From assembly GCA_016707445.1 (NCBI GenBank), contig JADJHR010000004.1, positions 36,137 to 100,136 of the forward strand: a stretch of 64,000 nucleotides of DNA. The letters run 5' to 3'. The notes beneath the pieces were generated by a model that was not told where the DNA came from, made no database searches, and was given only the letters and a program-made list of their open reading frames with translations. The stretch comes from Rubrivivax sp. (GTDB lineage: Bacteria > Pseudomonadota > Gammaproteobacteria > Burkholderiales > Burkholderiaceae_C). The position numbers were made by a program, and so were the translations under genes. Shown piece by piece: positions 8,866 to 16,179 of this stretch; position 1 is the first letter of the stretch, and the number at the start of each line of letters is the position of its first letter.

Positions 8866-9498
8866 TCAATCCAGCAGGTCGAAACCCTGAGTCTCCACCT
8901 GCACGAAGGCACGCGTCAGTTCGGCCAGCGCACGTGTGAGCTGCGCCTTCGGGTGCGCAAGCACCGCGTCGCACATCGTCTCGACCCAGGGTTGCACGTG
9001 GGCGCGAAAGAAGCGCCGCTGCTGCTCCAGGTTGCACAGCGCCACGTCGTCCCCGGCCACCAGCCAGCGCATGACCTCGAACACGAAGGCGACGTGGTCT
9101 TCGGTCTCGCCGCGCCGCGCGTCACGCGTCAGGCCCAGCCGCGCCAGGTCGTCGCGCAAGGCGGCCAGCGGCCTTTCGTTGAGAAAGCCCGCGAGATGGT
9201 ACGACCCGTAGAGAAACAGCTCGGGCTTGCCGACACCGCCGAACAGCGCGTCCCATTCCTGCGCCGCGACCGCCGCCGTGGTGCTGCGCAGCGCGGACAC
9301 CAGGTCCTGCCACGGGGCTTCGAGATGACCGCCGGGCACCGGTGCCTGCGTCACGGCATGCGCAAAGTCGGCCAGCAGCGCGGCGTCGGGCGCGGCCCAC
9401 CACAGGCGAGACAGCAGGCCGTAAAGCTCGGCCCGCGCCAGTTCCTCGCTGTCGTCGGCGCTGGCAAAACTCAAAGCGCGCAGTTCGCCTTCGTTCAT
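8866..9498 (-). CDS. TorD/DmsD-family molybdoenzyme chaperone
   Basis: A cytoplasmic, all-helical chaperone of the TorD family that binds Tat signal peptides or assists cofactor insertion into molybdoenzymes. Start ATG at 9498 (MNEGELRALSFA). The family-like region LFLYGSYHLAGFLNERPLAAL lies mid-protein, followed by EDHVAFVFEVMRWLVAG and a cluster of conserved aromatic and acidic residues. A length of 210 residues is typical. It lies between the multi-cluster ferredoxin and mobA, so its client is most probably the Tat-dependent alpha subunit encoded at 16180-19161. Confidence 0.85.
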   Translation of the reverse strand: MNEGELRALSFASADDSEELARAELYGLLSRLWWAAPDAALLADFAHAVTQAPVPGGHLEAPWQDLVSALRSTTAAVAAQEWDALFGGVGKPELFLYGSYHLAGFLNERPLAALRDDLARLGLTRDARRGETEDHVAFVFEVMRWLVAGDDVALCNLEQQRRFFRAHVQPWVETMCDAVLAHPKAQLTRALAELTRAFVQVETQGFDLLD

Positions 9499-9505
9499 CG
9501 GCGGC

Positions 9506-11677
9506 TCACAGGTCGGTGATGCGCAGCTCATCGGCGCGCGAATGTATGTCGATCACGCGGCAGTCGCTGCACATCTTCAGGCGCTCGGCCGCAGCACCCT
9601 GGAAGGCGGAATGTCCAGACAACTTGGCGATCATGTTCTCGATCCCCTTCAGCGTGCCGAAGGGCTTGCCACAACGCACGCAGGCAAAGGGCTGCGCTTC
9701 ATTGAGCACCTGCGGCGACTTTCGCGCACGCCCGCCATCGGCCAGCAACAGCCGCGGCAGCAGCCTGATGGCCTGCTCGGGGCAGGTGCTGGCGCACAGG
9801 CCGCATTGCACGCACTTGCGCTCCAGCAGGCGCAGCTGCGGCTGCTCGGGGTTGTCCAGCAGCGCGCCTTCAGGGCAGGCACCGACACAGCTCATGCACA
9901 GCGTGCAGCGCTCGGCGTCGACCTGCAGACCGCCCAGCAGCGCGCCGACCGCCGGCAGCGGCACGGCCTCGGGCAGTGGCAGCGCGGCCTGTTCGCGCAG
10001 ATGATCAAGTGCGATGTCGAGCGTGTTGCGCTTGTCGGGCTGGGCCACCTCGGTGCAGGCCCGGGCCACGCCGCGTGCGGCCGGCACGCGCAGCGCCGCG
10101 TCCAGCGCGCCCAGGTCGCGTGCATCGCGCATCTGCAGCAGTTGCAAGTGGCCGTCGCCGTAGCCCAGGCCCACGAGCAGGGCCTGCGCCTGCGCCATCT
10201 GCTCGTGCAGCACGCGCCGGTAGTCGGGCGCCTCTTCGTCGGTCAGCAGCACGAAGACCTGCGACGCGCCTTGCGCGATCGCCAGCAGCCACTGGTCGAT
10301 GCCGACGCTGGCCGTGTGCCATAGCGAGACGGGCAGCACACGCGCCGGCAGGCCGTGCAGGTCGCGGTCGATGCTGGCGGCGCGGCCCAGATCGTCGATC
10401 AGCTGCGCGCCCGCGCCTTCCGAATGCAGCAGCAGCGCGGCGTCACGGCCACCGGCACCGCGGTAGGTGGCCAGCAGCGTGCGCACGCGGCGGTTGAGGT
10501 CGGCGGCACTGGGGTAGGCATAGGTCAGTGCGCCACTGGGACAGGCGGTGGTGCAGGCGCCGCAGCCGACGCACAGATGCGCCTCGACGACGATGCCACC
10601 GGCCTGGCCGGGCCCGCTGCCGACGACCCGGCCCTTGGACAGGGCGTCGCTGCGCACGGCGCTGGCCGAACAGGTGTCGATGCAGGCGCTGCAGCCGATG
10701 CGGCCGTTGCGGCTGTGCGCGCACAGCTTGGGCTGATGGCGCAGGAAGCGCGGCTTGTCGAACTCACCCACCTGTTCGCGCAGCGCCAGCAGTGCGTCCA
10801 GCAGCCGCTCGCTGCGCCCGGGTGGCACATGGTGGTAGCCCTGGGGCGGCTGGTGTTGCGTGAACGCCGGCTGTGCGCGCAGGTCGAGCACCAGGTCGAA
10901 GCGCTCCTGCGTCAGCTGCGGTGCACGCTGAAAGTCGATGGCGCCGGCCGCATCGCACACGCGGACACAGTCGCGGTGGCTCTTGCAGGCCTGCAGGTCG
11001 ACCTGGTAATCGAGCCCGATCGCACCTTCCGGGCAGGCCTGCAGGCAGGCGTTGCAGCGTGTGCACAGGTCGAGGTCGATCGGGTTGGCACATTCCCATT
11101 CGGCGTCGAAACTGCCCAGCCAGCCTGTCAAACGGGTCAATCGGCCGGCGTGCAGGGCCTGTTCGCGCTGCGGCGACAGCGCACCGCCGTCGACCAGCAG
11201 GGTCAGGCTCAGCTTGTCGGCCAGGCGTGCCGCGGCCGCCTGCGCTGCAGTGGCCTCGCCGATGATCAGGCAGCGCCCGGCCGATCGATAGCCGACGGTG
11301 GGCACCGGGTCGGGCAAAGGCAGCTGCGCCGCGGCGATCAGCGCGGCGATCTTGGGCGTGGCCTGAGCACCTTCTCGTGACCAACCGGCCTGCTCGCGGA
11401 TGTTGACGAAGCGGATCGGCCGTTCCTGCAGCGAAGGCGCGCCCTCGGTTTGATTCGCCAGTTCGAGAAAGAGCCGGCTCTCCTGCGTGCAGGCCACCAG
11501 CAGTTCTTCACCCGATCGGGCGGCACGCTGAAACGCGCCGGCCTCACGCCGGCACAGCAGCGTGTGCACCTGGTCCAGACCGTCAAGCTGCGCCGTGCCT
11601 TGGCGCGACAGCGCCTGCTTCAAGGCCTTGGGGTCCAGCGGCAGGCTGTGGTTGCAATCGCAGATCAGGGTCTTCAT
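9506..11677 (-). CDS. Multi-cluster 4Fe-4S ferredoxin-type protein of the formate dehydrogenase locus
   Basis: A 723-residue cytoplasmic iron-sulfur protein (start ATG 11677, MKTLICDCNHSL). Cysteine motifs for several [4Fe-4S] clusters can be seen in order: CTRCNACLQACP, CVGCGACTTACP, CTLCMSCVGACP and CVQCGLCASTCP. An additional CSACIDTC-type group and a C-terminal zinc-like CVRCGK...CSDC pair are also present. The middle part (about 380-560) lacks cysteines and looks like a separate fold. Such polyferredoxins accompany DUF3305, DUF3306 and TorD-like genes in proteobacterial formate dehydrogenase loci. A role in electron transfer or enzyme maturation is inferred, not shown. Confidence 0.82.
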   Translation of the reverse strand: MKTLICDCNHSLPLDPKALKQALSRQGTAQLDGLDQVHTLLCRREAGAFQRAARSGEELLVACTQESRLFLELANQTEGAPSLQERPIRFVNIREQAGWSREGAQATPKIAALIAAAQLPLPDPVPTVGYRSAGRCLIIGEATAAQAAAARLADKLSLTLLVDGGALSPQREQALHAGRLTRLTGWLGSFDAEWECANPIDLDLCTRCNACLQACPEGAIGLDYQVDLQACKSHRDCVRVCDAAGAIDFQRAPQLTQERFDLVLDLRAQPAFTQHQPPQGYHHVPPGRSERLLDALLALREQVGEFDKPRFLRHQPKLCAHSRNGRIGCSACIDTCSASAVRSDALSKGRVVGSGPGQAGGIVVEAHLCVGCGACTTACPSGALTYAYPSAADLNRRVRTLLATYRGAGGRDAALLLHSEGAGAQLIDDLGRAASIDRDLHGLPARVLPVSLWHTASVGIDQWLLAIAQGASQVFVLLTDEEAPDYRRVLHEQMAQAQALLVGLGYGDGHLQLLQMRDARDLGALDAALRVPAARGVARACTEVAQPDKRNTLDIALDHLREQAALPLPEAVPLPAVGALLGGLQVDAERCTLCMSCVGACPEGALLDNPEQPQLRLLERKCVQCGLCASTCPEQAIRLLPRLLLADGGRARKSPQVLNEAQPFACVRCGKPFGTLKGIENMIAKLSGHSAFQGAAAERLKMCSDCRVIDIHSRADELRITDL

Positions 11678-12272
11678 CAGGCAGCGCAAGCGGTTCGGCG
11701 GTCAGTGCCGCATCAGGGGCTGCAGAAGCGCTCTGCAGGTCGGAAGTATCGGCCGCGGCCGCCGGCATCGGCGATGTCCCGGTCGGCGGCGTGGGCACGG
11801 CAACGGCTTCTGTCTCATCCTGAAACAGGCCCGCAAAGCGCCCCTGCGTCAGCTGGCGCAGCCAGGCGGCCGGGATCGGGTCGGGCTTGCCGTAGTCGTC
11901 GATGTAGGTGTCCAGCCCATCCATCACATTGAAGTGCGGGTCGCTGAAGAGCTTCTTCAGCGCCGCGCGCTGCACCTCGGGTGCAACCTGCGGCGCAACG
12001 AATCGCGAGAAGTCGGAGGCGTCTTCGGGCAGTGCCGCTACGTCGTCGAGCGTGGGCGGTGGGGGCATCGCCGACGCGGGTGCAGACGCGGGTGCATGTG
12101 CGGGTTCGACGGCTGGTGCCGATGCACGCGGCGCGATCGGCGCAGAGTCCGGCACCACCGGTTCGGCAGCGGTCGGCAACGCGTTCGGCTCGTCGACCCG
12201 GCCCTGGCGCGATTGCGCTTTGCGCCGGGCCCAGCGCTCGAGAAACCCGCTGTCGTCGTCGCGTGTGCTCAT
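11583..12272 (-). CDS. DUF3306 protein
   Basis: A 229-residue soluble protein beginning MSTRDDDSGFLERWARRKAQ, the characteristic DUF3306 opening. It has a Pro/Ala-rich linker (about 35-80) and the conserved segment DFSRFVAPQVAPEVQRAALK, then PHFNVMDGLDTYIDDYGKPD. Its ATG overlaps the DUF3305 stop by 4 bases. The frame overlaps the next gene by 95 bases and its tail is out of family character. In another frame a TGA sits just before the ferredoxin ATG, so a small indel near the 3' end may have lengthened the tail. The function is unknown; the gene is tied to formate dehydrogenase loci. Confidence 0.8.
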   Translation of the reverse strand: MSTRDDDSGFLERWARRKAQSRQGRVDEPNALPTAAEPVVPDSAPIAPRASAPAVEPAHAPASAPASAMPPPPTLDDVAALPEDASDFSRFVAPQVAPEVQRAALKKLFSDPHFNVMDGLDTYIDDYGKPDPIPAAWLRQLTQGRFAGLFQDETEAVAVPTPPTGTSPMPAAAADTSDLQSASAAPDAALTAEPLALPDEDPDLRLQPQPAAGPQGLEAGAVAPRHGAA

Positions 12273-12748
12273 CGGTCCTCGGGCCTGCGAAACGACGCCG
12301 GGCGTTTGCGCTGCTTGGGTTCGGGCCGGTAATGTTCGTCGGCAAAGGCCTGCAGCCAGTCGCGTGCCCAGGCTGGCAGTTGCAGGTTGTCCACGCGCTC
12401 CTGGGCGTCGAGCAGGCGACCGGCCTCGTTGTACGACAGCGTCACGCGTTCGGGCCAGGCGCGCGACGGATCGACGTCGTCGATGCGCCACATCACGAAC
12501 CACACCGGGCCGGGCGTGCTGAGGTTGAGGTAGTAGCCCTCGGCCTCGTCGACATGCAATGTCACGGGCAAGCCCGGGTGCAGGGTCAGGGCCGTTTGTC
12601 CGTCGTCACGCAGAAGCTTCGGCTGGGCGCCGAAACTGCCGTCGTCGAGCAGCACCTCGGCGAGGCGATGACGCCAGTCTTCCCACGGGTTGGGCTGCTT
12701 CTGGCGCTCGATGCAGACGGCCACCTGCAGCGCCGGCACCGGGCTCAC
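12269..12748 (-). CDS. DUF3305 protein
   Basis: A 159-residue protein with the DUF3305 core: LQVAVCIERQKQPNPWEDWR near the start, then LHPGLPVTLHVDEAEGYYLN and GPVWFVMWRIDD. It is always found beside DUF3306 in formate dehydrogenase clusters. The ATG overlaps the fdhD stop by 4 bases, so fdhD, DUF3305 and DUF3306 are translationally coupled. The biochemical role is unknown. Confidence 0.82.
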   Translation of the reverse strand: MSPVPALQVAVCIERQKQPNPWEDWRHRLAEVLLDDGSFGAQPKLLRDDGQTALTLHPGLPVTLHVDEAEGYYLNLSTPGPVWFVMWRIDDVDPSRAWPERVTLSYNEAGRLLDAQERVDNLQLPAWARDWLQAFADEHYRPEPKQRKRPASFRRPEDR

Positions 12749-13560
12749 CCCGACACCACGCGCACCGGGTTGGCCGGCGGGGGCAGCGGTTCGGCGTCGA
12801 AGCGGTCGAAACCGGTGTAGCAGAGAAAGTGGCGATTGGCGGCACGGCCGAACAGCGTCATGCCCAGCCGCGTGGCCAGGTCGTGACCCATCTGCGTGAC
12901 ACCGTTGCGCGAGACGACGATGGGCACACCCATCTGCGCGGCCTTCATCACCATCTCGCTGGTCAGCCGGCCGGTGGTGTAGAACACCTTGTCGGCGCCG
13001 GTGACGCCGTGCATCGCCATCCAGCCGGCGATGGTGTCGATGGCGTTGTGACGGCCGACGTCCTCGACGAACATCAGCATCTCGGTGCCCTGGAACAGCG
13101 CACAGCCGTGCACCGAACCGGCGCGACGGTGGATGCTGTCCTGCTCGCGCAGCCGTTCGAGCATCTGGCGCAGCGTGCCCTGGCGGATGCGCGCCGTGGC
13201 GGCGTCGGGCAGTCGCACCTGATCGAGCTGCGCCAGCGCGTTGCCGTACACCGTGCCCTGGCCACAGCCGGTGGTCACGACCCGCCGTGCGGTGCGGCTT
13301 TCAAGGTCGCTCAGGCCGCCGCGGGTGGTGACCGCCGCCGCCTCCACCTCCCAGTCGACCTGGATGGCCGCGACTTGCTGCACCGACTGGATCAGCCGCT
13401 GGTTGAGCAGGTAGCCCAGCACCAGCAATTCGGGGCGCGAACCCAGGGTCATCAGCGTGACCAGTTCGCGCTTGTCGATGAACAGCGTCAGCGGCCGCTC
13501 GAGCGGGATCTGGATCGGCCGCCGCTCGCCATATTCATCGACGATCTCGATCTCGTGCAT
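12745..13560 (-). CDS. fdhD: Formate dehydrogenase sulfurtransferase FdhD
   Basis: Transfers sulfur from an IscS-type desulfurase to the molybdenum cofactor of formate dehydrogenase, which is required for activity. The family segments VVTTGCGQGTVYG (with the reactive cysteine region), SVHGCALFQG, FVEDVGRHNAIDTIAGWM and KVFYTTGRLTSEMVMKAA are all present. The ATG at 13560 (MHEIEIVDEYGERR) is the first in the clear frame, but coding character continues upstream. An overlapping frame starts at the ATG at 13676 (MKQLSELWNGLNPDAG) and looks like a natural N-terminus, which suggests an indel near 13585-13610. The core assignment is firm; the start is open. Confidence 0.88.
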   Translation of the reverse strand: MHEIEIVDEYGERRPIQIPLERPLTLFIDKRELVTLMTLGSRPELLVLGYLLNQRLIQSVQQVAAIQVDWEVEAAAVTTRGGLSDLESRTARRVVTTGCGQGTVYGNALAQLDQVRLPDAATARIRQGTLRQMLERLREQDSIHRRAGSVHGCALFQGTEMLMFVEDVGRHNAIDTIAGWMAMHGVTGADKVFYTTGRLTSEMVMKAAQMGVPIVVSRNGVTQMGHDLATRLGMTLFGRAANRHFLCYTGFDRFDAEPLPPPANPVRVVSG

Positions 13561-13701
13561 CGCGGCGCGTGGGCTTGCGACCGCGCAGGTGCGCCGGCCA
13601 TGAGGGCCGGCCGCTGGGCAGCCCCCATCCCGGCATCCGGGTTGAGGCCGTTCCAAAGCTCTGACAACTGCTTCATGCGCATCGACCGGACCGACCAGCG
13701 G

Positions 13702-14085
13702 TCACTTTTTCATTTCGGCAGCCGGCAACTTGCCGCTCGGTGGCGCGGCTGCGGTTTTCGGCGGCGAGTGGGCACCTGCCGCCTCCAGCGGAGGCTTGAC
13801 GTCAGCCGGTGGAACATAGCTGAACACGCCCGGATCTTCACATGGCGGTGTGGCAGTCGGCGCACTGGCCACCTTGCCTGCGCTCTTGGCCTGGTCGCGG
13901 TAGTTCGCCGCCACCTTGTCCATGGTCTTGCACAGCTGGTAGTTGGCCAGCTTGTTGCCATAGGCGGCCTTGGCTGCCGCTTCGGCCGCCTTGGCCTTGG
14001 CTTCATCGCTGGGGGGCGGCAGCTTGGCCCAGGCGACAGTGGTGCCGGTCAGGGCCAGCAGGACGATGAGAACAGGGCGGATCAT
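13702..14085 (-). CDS. Small secreted protein of the formate dehydrogenase locus
   Basis: A 127-residue protein with a Sec signal peptide (MIRPVLIVLLALTGTTVAWA, cleavage after AWA). The mature part is Lys/Ala-rich and helical (DEAKAKAAEAAAKAAYGNK). Two cysteines, at about residues 52 and 82 (YQLCKTM, TPPCEDP), are followed by a Pro/Ala-rich end. It lies between the gamma subunit gene and fdhD in the same operon. I do not recognise a family. A periplasmic accessory role to formate dehydrogenase is only suggested by position. Confidence 0.65.
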   Translation of the reverse strand: MIRPVLIVLLALTGTTVAWAKLPPPSDEAKAKAAEAAAKAAYGNKLANYQLCKTMDKVAANYRDQAKSAGKVASAPTATPPCEDPGVFSYVPPADVKPPLEAAGAHSPPKTAAAPPSGKLPAAEMKK

Positions 14086-14099
14086 CGGTTCTCCCGGGT

Positions 14100-15234
14100 T
14101 CAGGTGGTGCGGGGCTGGCTGGGCGCCGCCGGGGCGGCATCGGCCGAGCGGCGTGCCGCGATCTTGCCGGCCTTGACATCGTCATACCACAGCGCATGGT
14201 GTTCACGCGCCCAGCCTTCGTCGACCCAGCCCGTTCGCATCGCACTGTAGGCGCCCTTGACACCGATGGTGCCCAGGTAGATGTGACCCATCATCAGCGC
14301 CAGCATCAGCAAGGCGGACACGGCGTGGATCATGTGCGCCAGCTGCATGTCACCGCGCAGGACGGGCAGCCCGGGAACACCTGATCGAGCCACAGGCCCG
14401 AGCCCACCGACGACACACCCAAGACCAGCACGCCAGCCCAGAACATGAGCTTCTCGCCGGCGTTGAAGCGGTGCGACGGCACTTCATGGTCGCCGCCGAG
14501 CATGCCACCGGCCTGGCGCAGCCACTTCAGGTCACCCGCGCGCGGCAGGTTGTCCTTGACGAAGGTGAAGATCACCACCAGCAGCGACACCGCGAACAGC
14601 GGGCCTGCAAAGTTGTGCAGGTTCTTCAATGCGAAGGCCAGCCAGCCAAACAGCGTGGCGCCCATCACGGGCAGCAAGAAGAACTTGCCGAACGCCATCA
14701 CGACGCCCGACGCCGCCAGCAGCACGAAGGCAATGGCGTTCAGCCAGTGCGCCGCACGTTCGAAGGGCGTGAAACGCTCGATCACCGGCGGGCCGTCGGC
14801 ATGATGGCCCCCCAGCGCACCACGCCGCCAGTAGAAGATCGCCAGCGCCAGCACGACGATCAGCAGCAGCGAGCCGCCATAGGGAATGATCCATTGGTTG
14901 CGGACCTGCCGCCAGGCTTCGCCGGCGGTGGTGAGACGTGACCCTGGGTACTCCACGAAGCGCTGGATGAGCACGCCCTTTTCGGCGCCCGGCAGGTTGG
15001 TGACACCGACCTGGTTGCCCGAATCGCGCACCGCACGCCAGAACGGCGCGTTGTTGCCGGGCTGGCTCTTGGCGCGCTGGGCGTTCGACTCATCGGCCTG
15101 GCTTCAGGCGCAGTGGCCACCGAGGCGGGCGCAGCGCCGCTCTGGGCCGGGGTCTGCGCCTGGGCGGCAGCGCCCAGGCCAAGACAGGCCAGCGCGAGCA
15201 AGGGCAGCAAGGTGTGAATCCAGCGTGATCGCAT
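14100..15234 (-). CDS. Formate dehydrogenase gamma subunit (cytochrome b556), broken by two frameshifts
   Basis: The membrane cytochrome b subunit that passes electrons from the FeS subunit to quinone. Three frames must be joined. The first is a signal peptide from 15234 (MRSRWIHTLLPLLALACLGL). The second is the main part from about 15100 (NQVGVTNLPGAEKGVLIQRF through WLDQVFPG), with helices carrying heme-type histidines (FERAAHWLNAIAFVLL, NLHNFAGPLFAVSLL). The third runs from about 14375 (LPVLRGDMQLAHMIHAVSAL) to the stop. The break at about 14375 is explained by one missing G in a CCCGGG(G) run, and the second lies near 15105. Both look like sequence errors in one intact gene. Confidence 0.85.
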
Positions 15235-15277
15235 GGGGGCTCCCGATGGCTGGGGATCTGACTGGGCAGCAGTGGCG

Positions 15278-15508
15278 TCAGGGACGCGCGGTCAGCCGCG
15301 GGTACTCATTCTGGACCTGGGTGCGCTGCCTGATCTGGTCGGCCCAGGCCGCCGCATCGCCGGCCTTGTAGCCCTGGGCCAGGTAGGCGCTGTCCTTGTT
15401 GTCCCAGGGCTTGCTGTCGACGTTGTGCGCGCTGGTCTGCGGCTTCTCTGCGCAACCCAGCAACGCCACCAGCAGACCCAGCAAGACGGCGGTCGCAGTG
15501 TTTCTCAT
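15278..15508 (-). CDS. Small lipoprotein of the formate dehydrogenase operon
   Basis: A 76-residue protein (ATG 15508, one codon into a slightly longer frame) with a lipobox LVALLGC near residue 18. The short mature part contains SKPWDNKDSAYLAQGYKAGD and WADQIRQRTQVQNEY. It sits between the beta and gamma genes and overlaps the beta stop. Small proteins with this kind of W-rich motif recur in betaproteobacterial formate dehydrogenase operons. The function is unknown; an envelope-anchored assembly role is guesswork. Confidence 0.7.
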   Translation of the reverse strand: MRNTATAVLLGLLVALLGCAEKPQTSAHNVDSKPWDNKDSAYLAQGYKAGDAAAWADQIRQRTQVQNEYPRLTARP

Positions 15509-16132
15509 CACTTGCCCCCTTTGGCCGGCGGGGCAGCGCCTTGTGACGGCTTGCCGTAGGCCGTGCCCCAGCCCCAGATCTCGCTGCCCTTGCCGCGGCT
15601 GAGCACGCGGTTGCGGAAGATGTCGGCCACCATGTCGCCATCACCGCCGAGCAGGGCCTTGGTGGAACACATCTCGGCGCAGGCCGGCAGCTTGCCCTCG
15701 GCCAGGCGGTTGCGGCCGTACTTCTGCCATCTCGGCCTCGCTGCCGTTGGCCTCGGGCCCGCCGGCGCAGAACGTGCACTTGTCCATCTTGCCGCGCAGG
15801 CCGAAGCTGCCGTTGCTGGGGAACTGGGGTGCGCCGAAGGGGCAGGCGTAACTGCAATAGCCGCAGCCGATGCAGGTGTCCTTGTCGTGCAGGACCAGAC
15901 CTTCATCGGTGTGATAGAAGCAGTCGACCGGGCACACCGCGATGCAGGGCGCATCAGAACAGTGCATGCACGCCACCGAGATGCTTTTCTCGCCCGGCAG
16001 ACCGTCACCCAGCGTGACCACGCGGCGGCGGTTCACGCCCCAGGGCACATCGTGTTCGGCCTTGCAGGCGGTGACGCAGCCGTTGCATTCGATGCAGCGC
16101 TCGGCGTCGCAGATGAACTTCATGCGGGCCAT
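15508..16132 (-). CDS. Formate dehydrogenase beta subunit (FeS), frameshifted
   Basis: The electron-transfer subunit, with four ferredoxin-like cysteine groups. Start ATG at 16132 (MARMKFICDAERCIECNGC) with a good AGGAGA ribosome site. Cysteine motifs: CIECNGCVTAC (residues 13-23), CMHCSDAPCIAVCPVDC, CIGCGYCSYACP, and a later group CTFC...CAEMC. The frame breaks at about 15728. The upstream frame ends NGSEAEMAE and the downstream frame resumes KYGRNRLAEGKLPACAEMC to the stop at 15508. It lacks the C-terminal membrane anchor seen in E. coli FdnH, so it probably docks on the gamma subunit. Confidence 0.87.
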
Positions 16133-16179
16133 CTCGGTCTCCTGAACGAAACGGGAATACAGGGTCGATGACACGTGCT

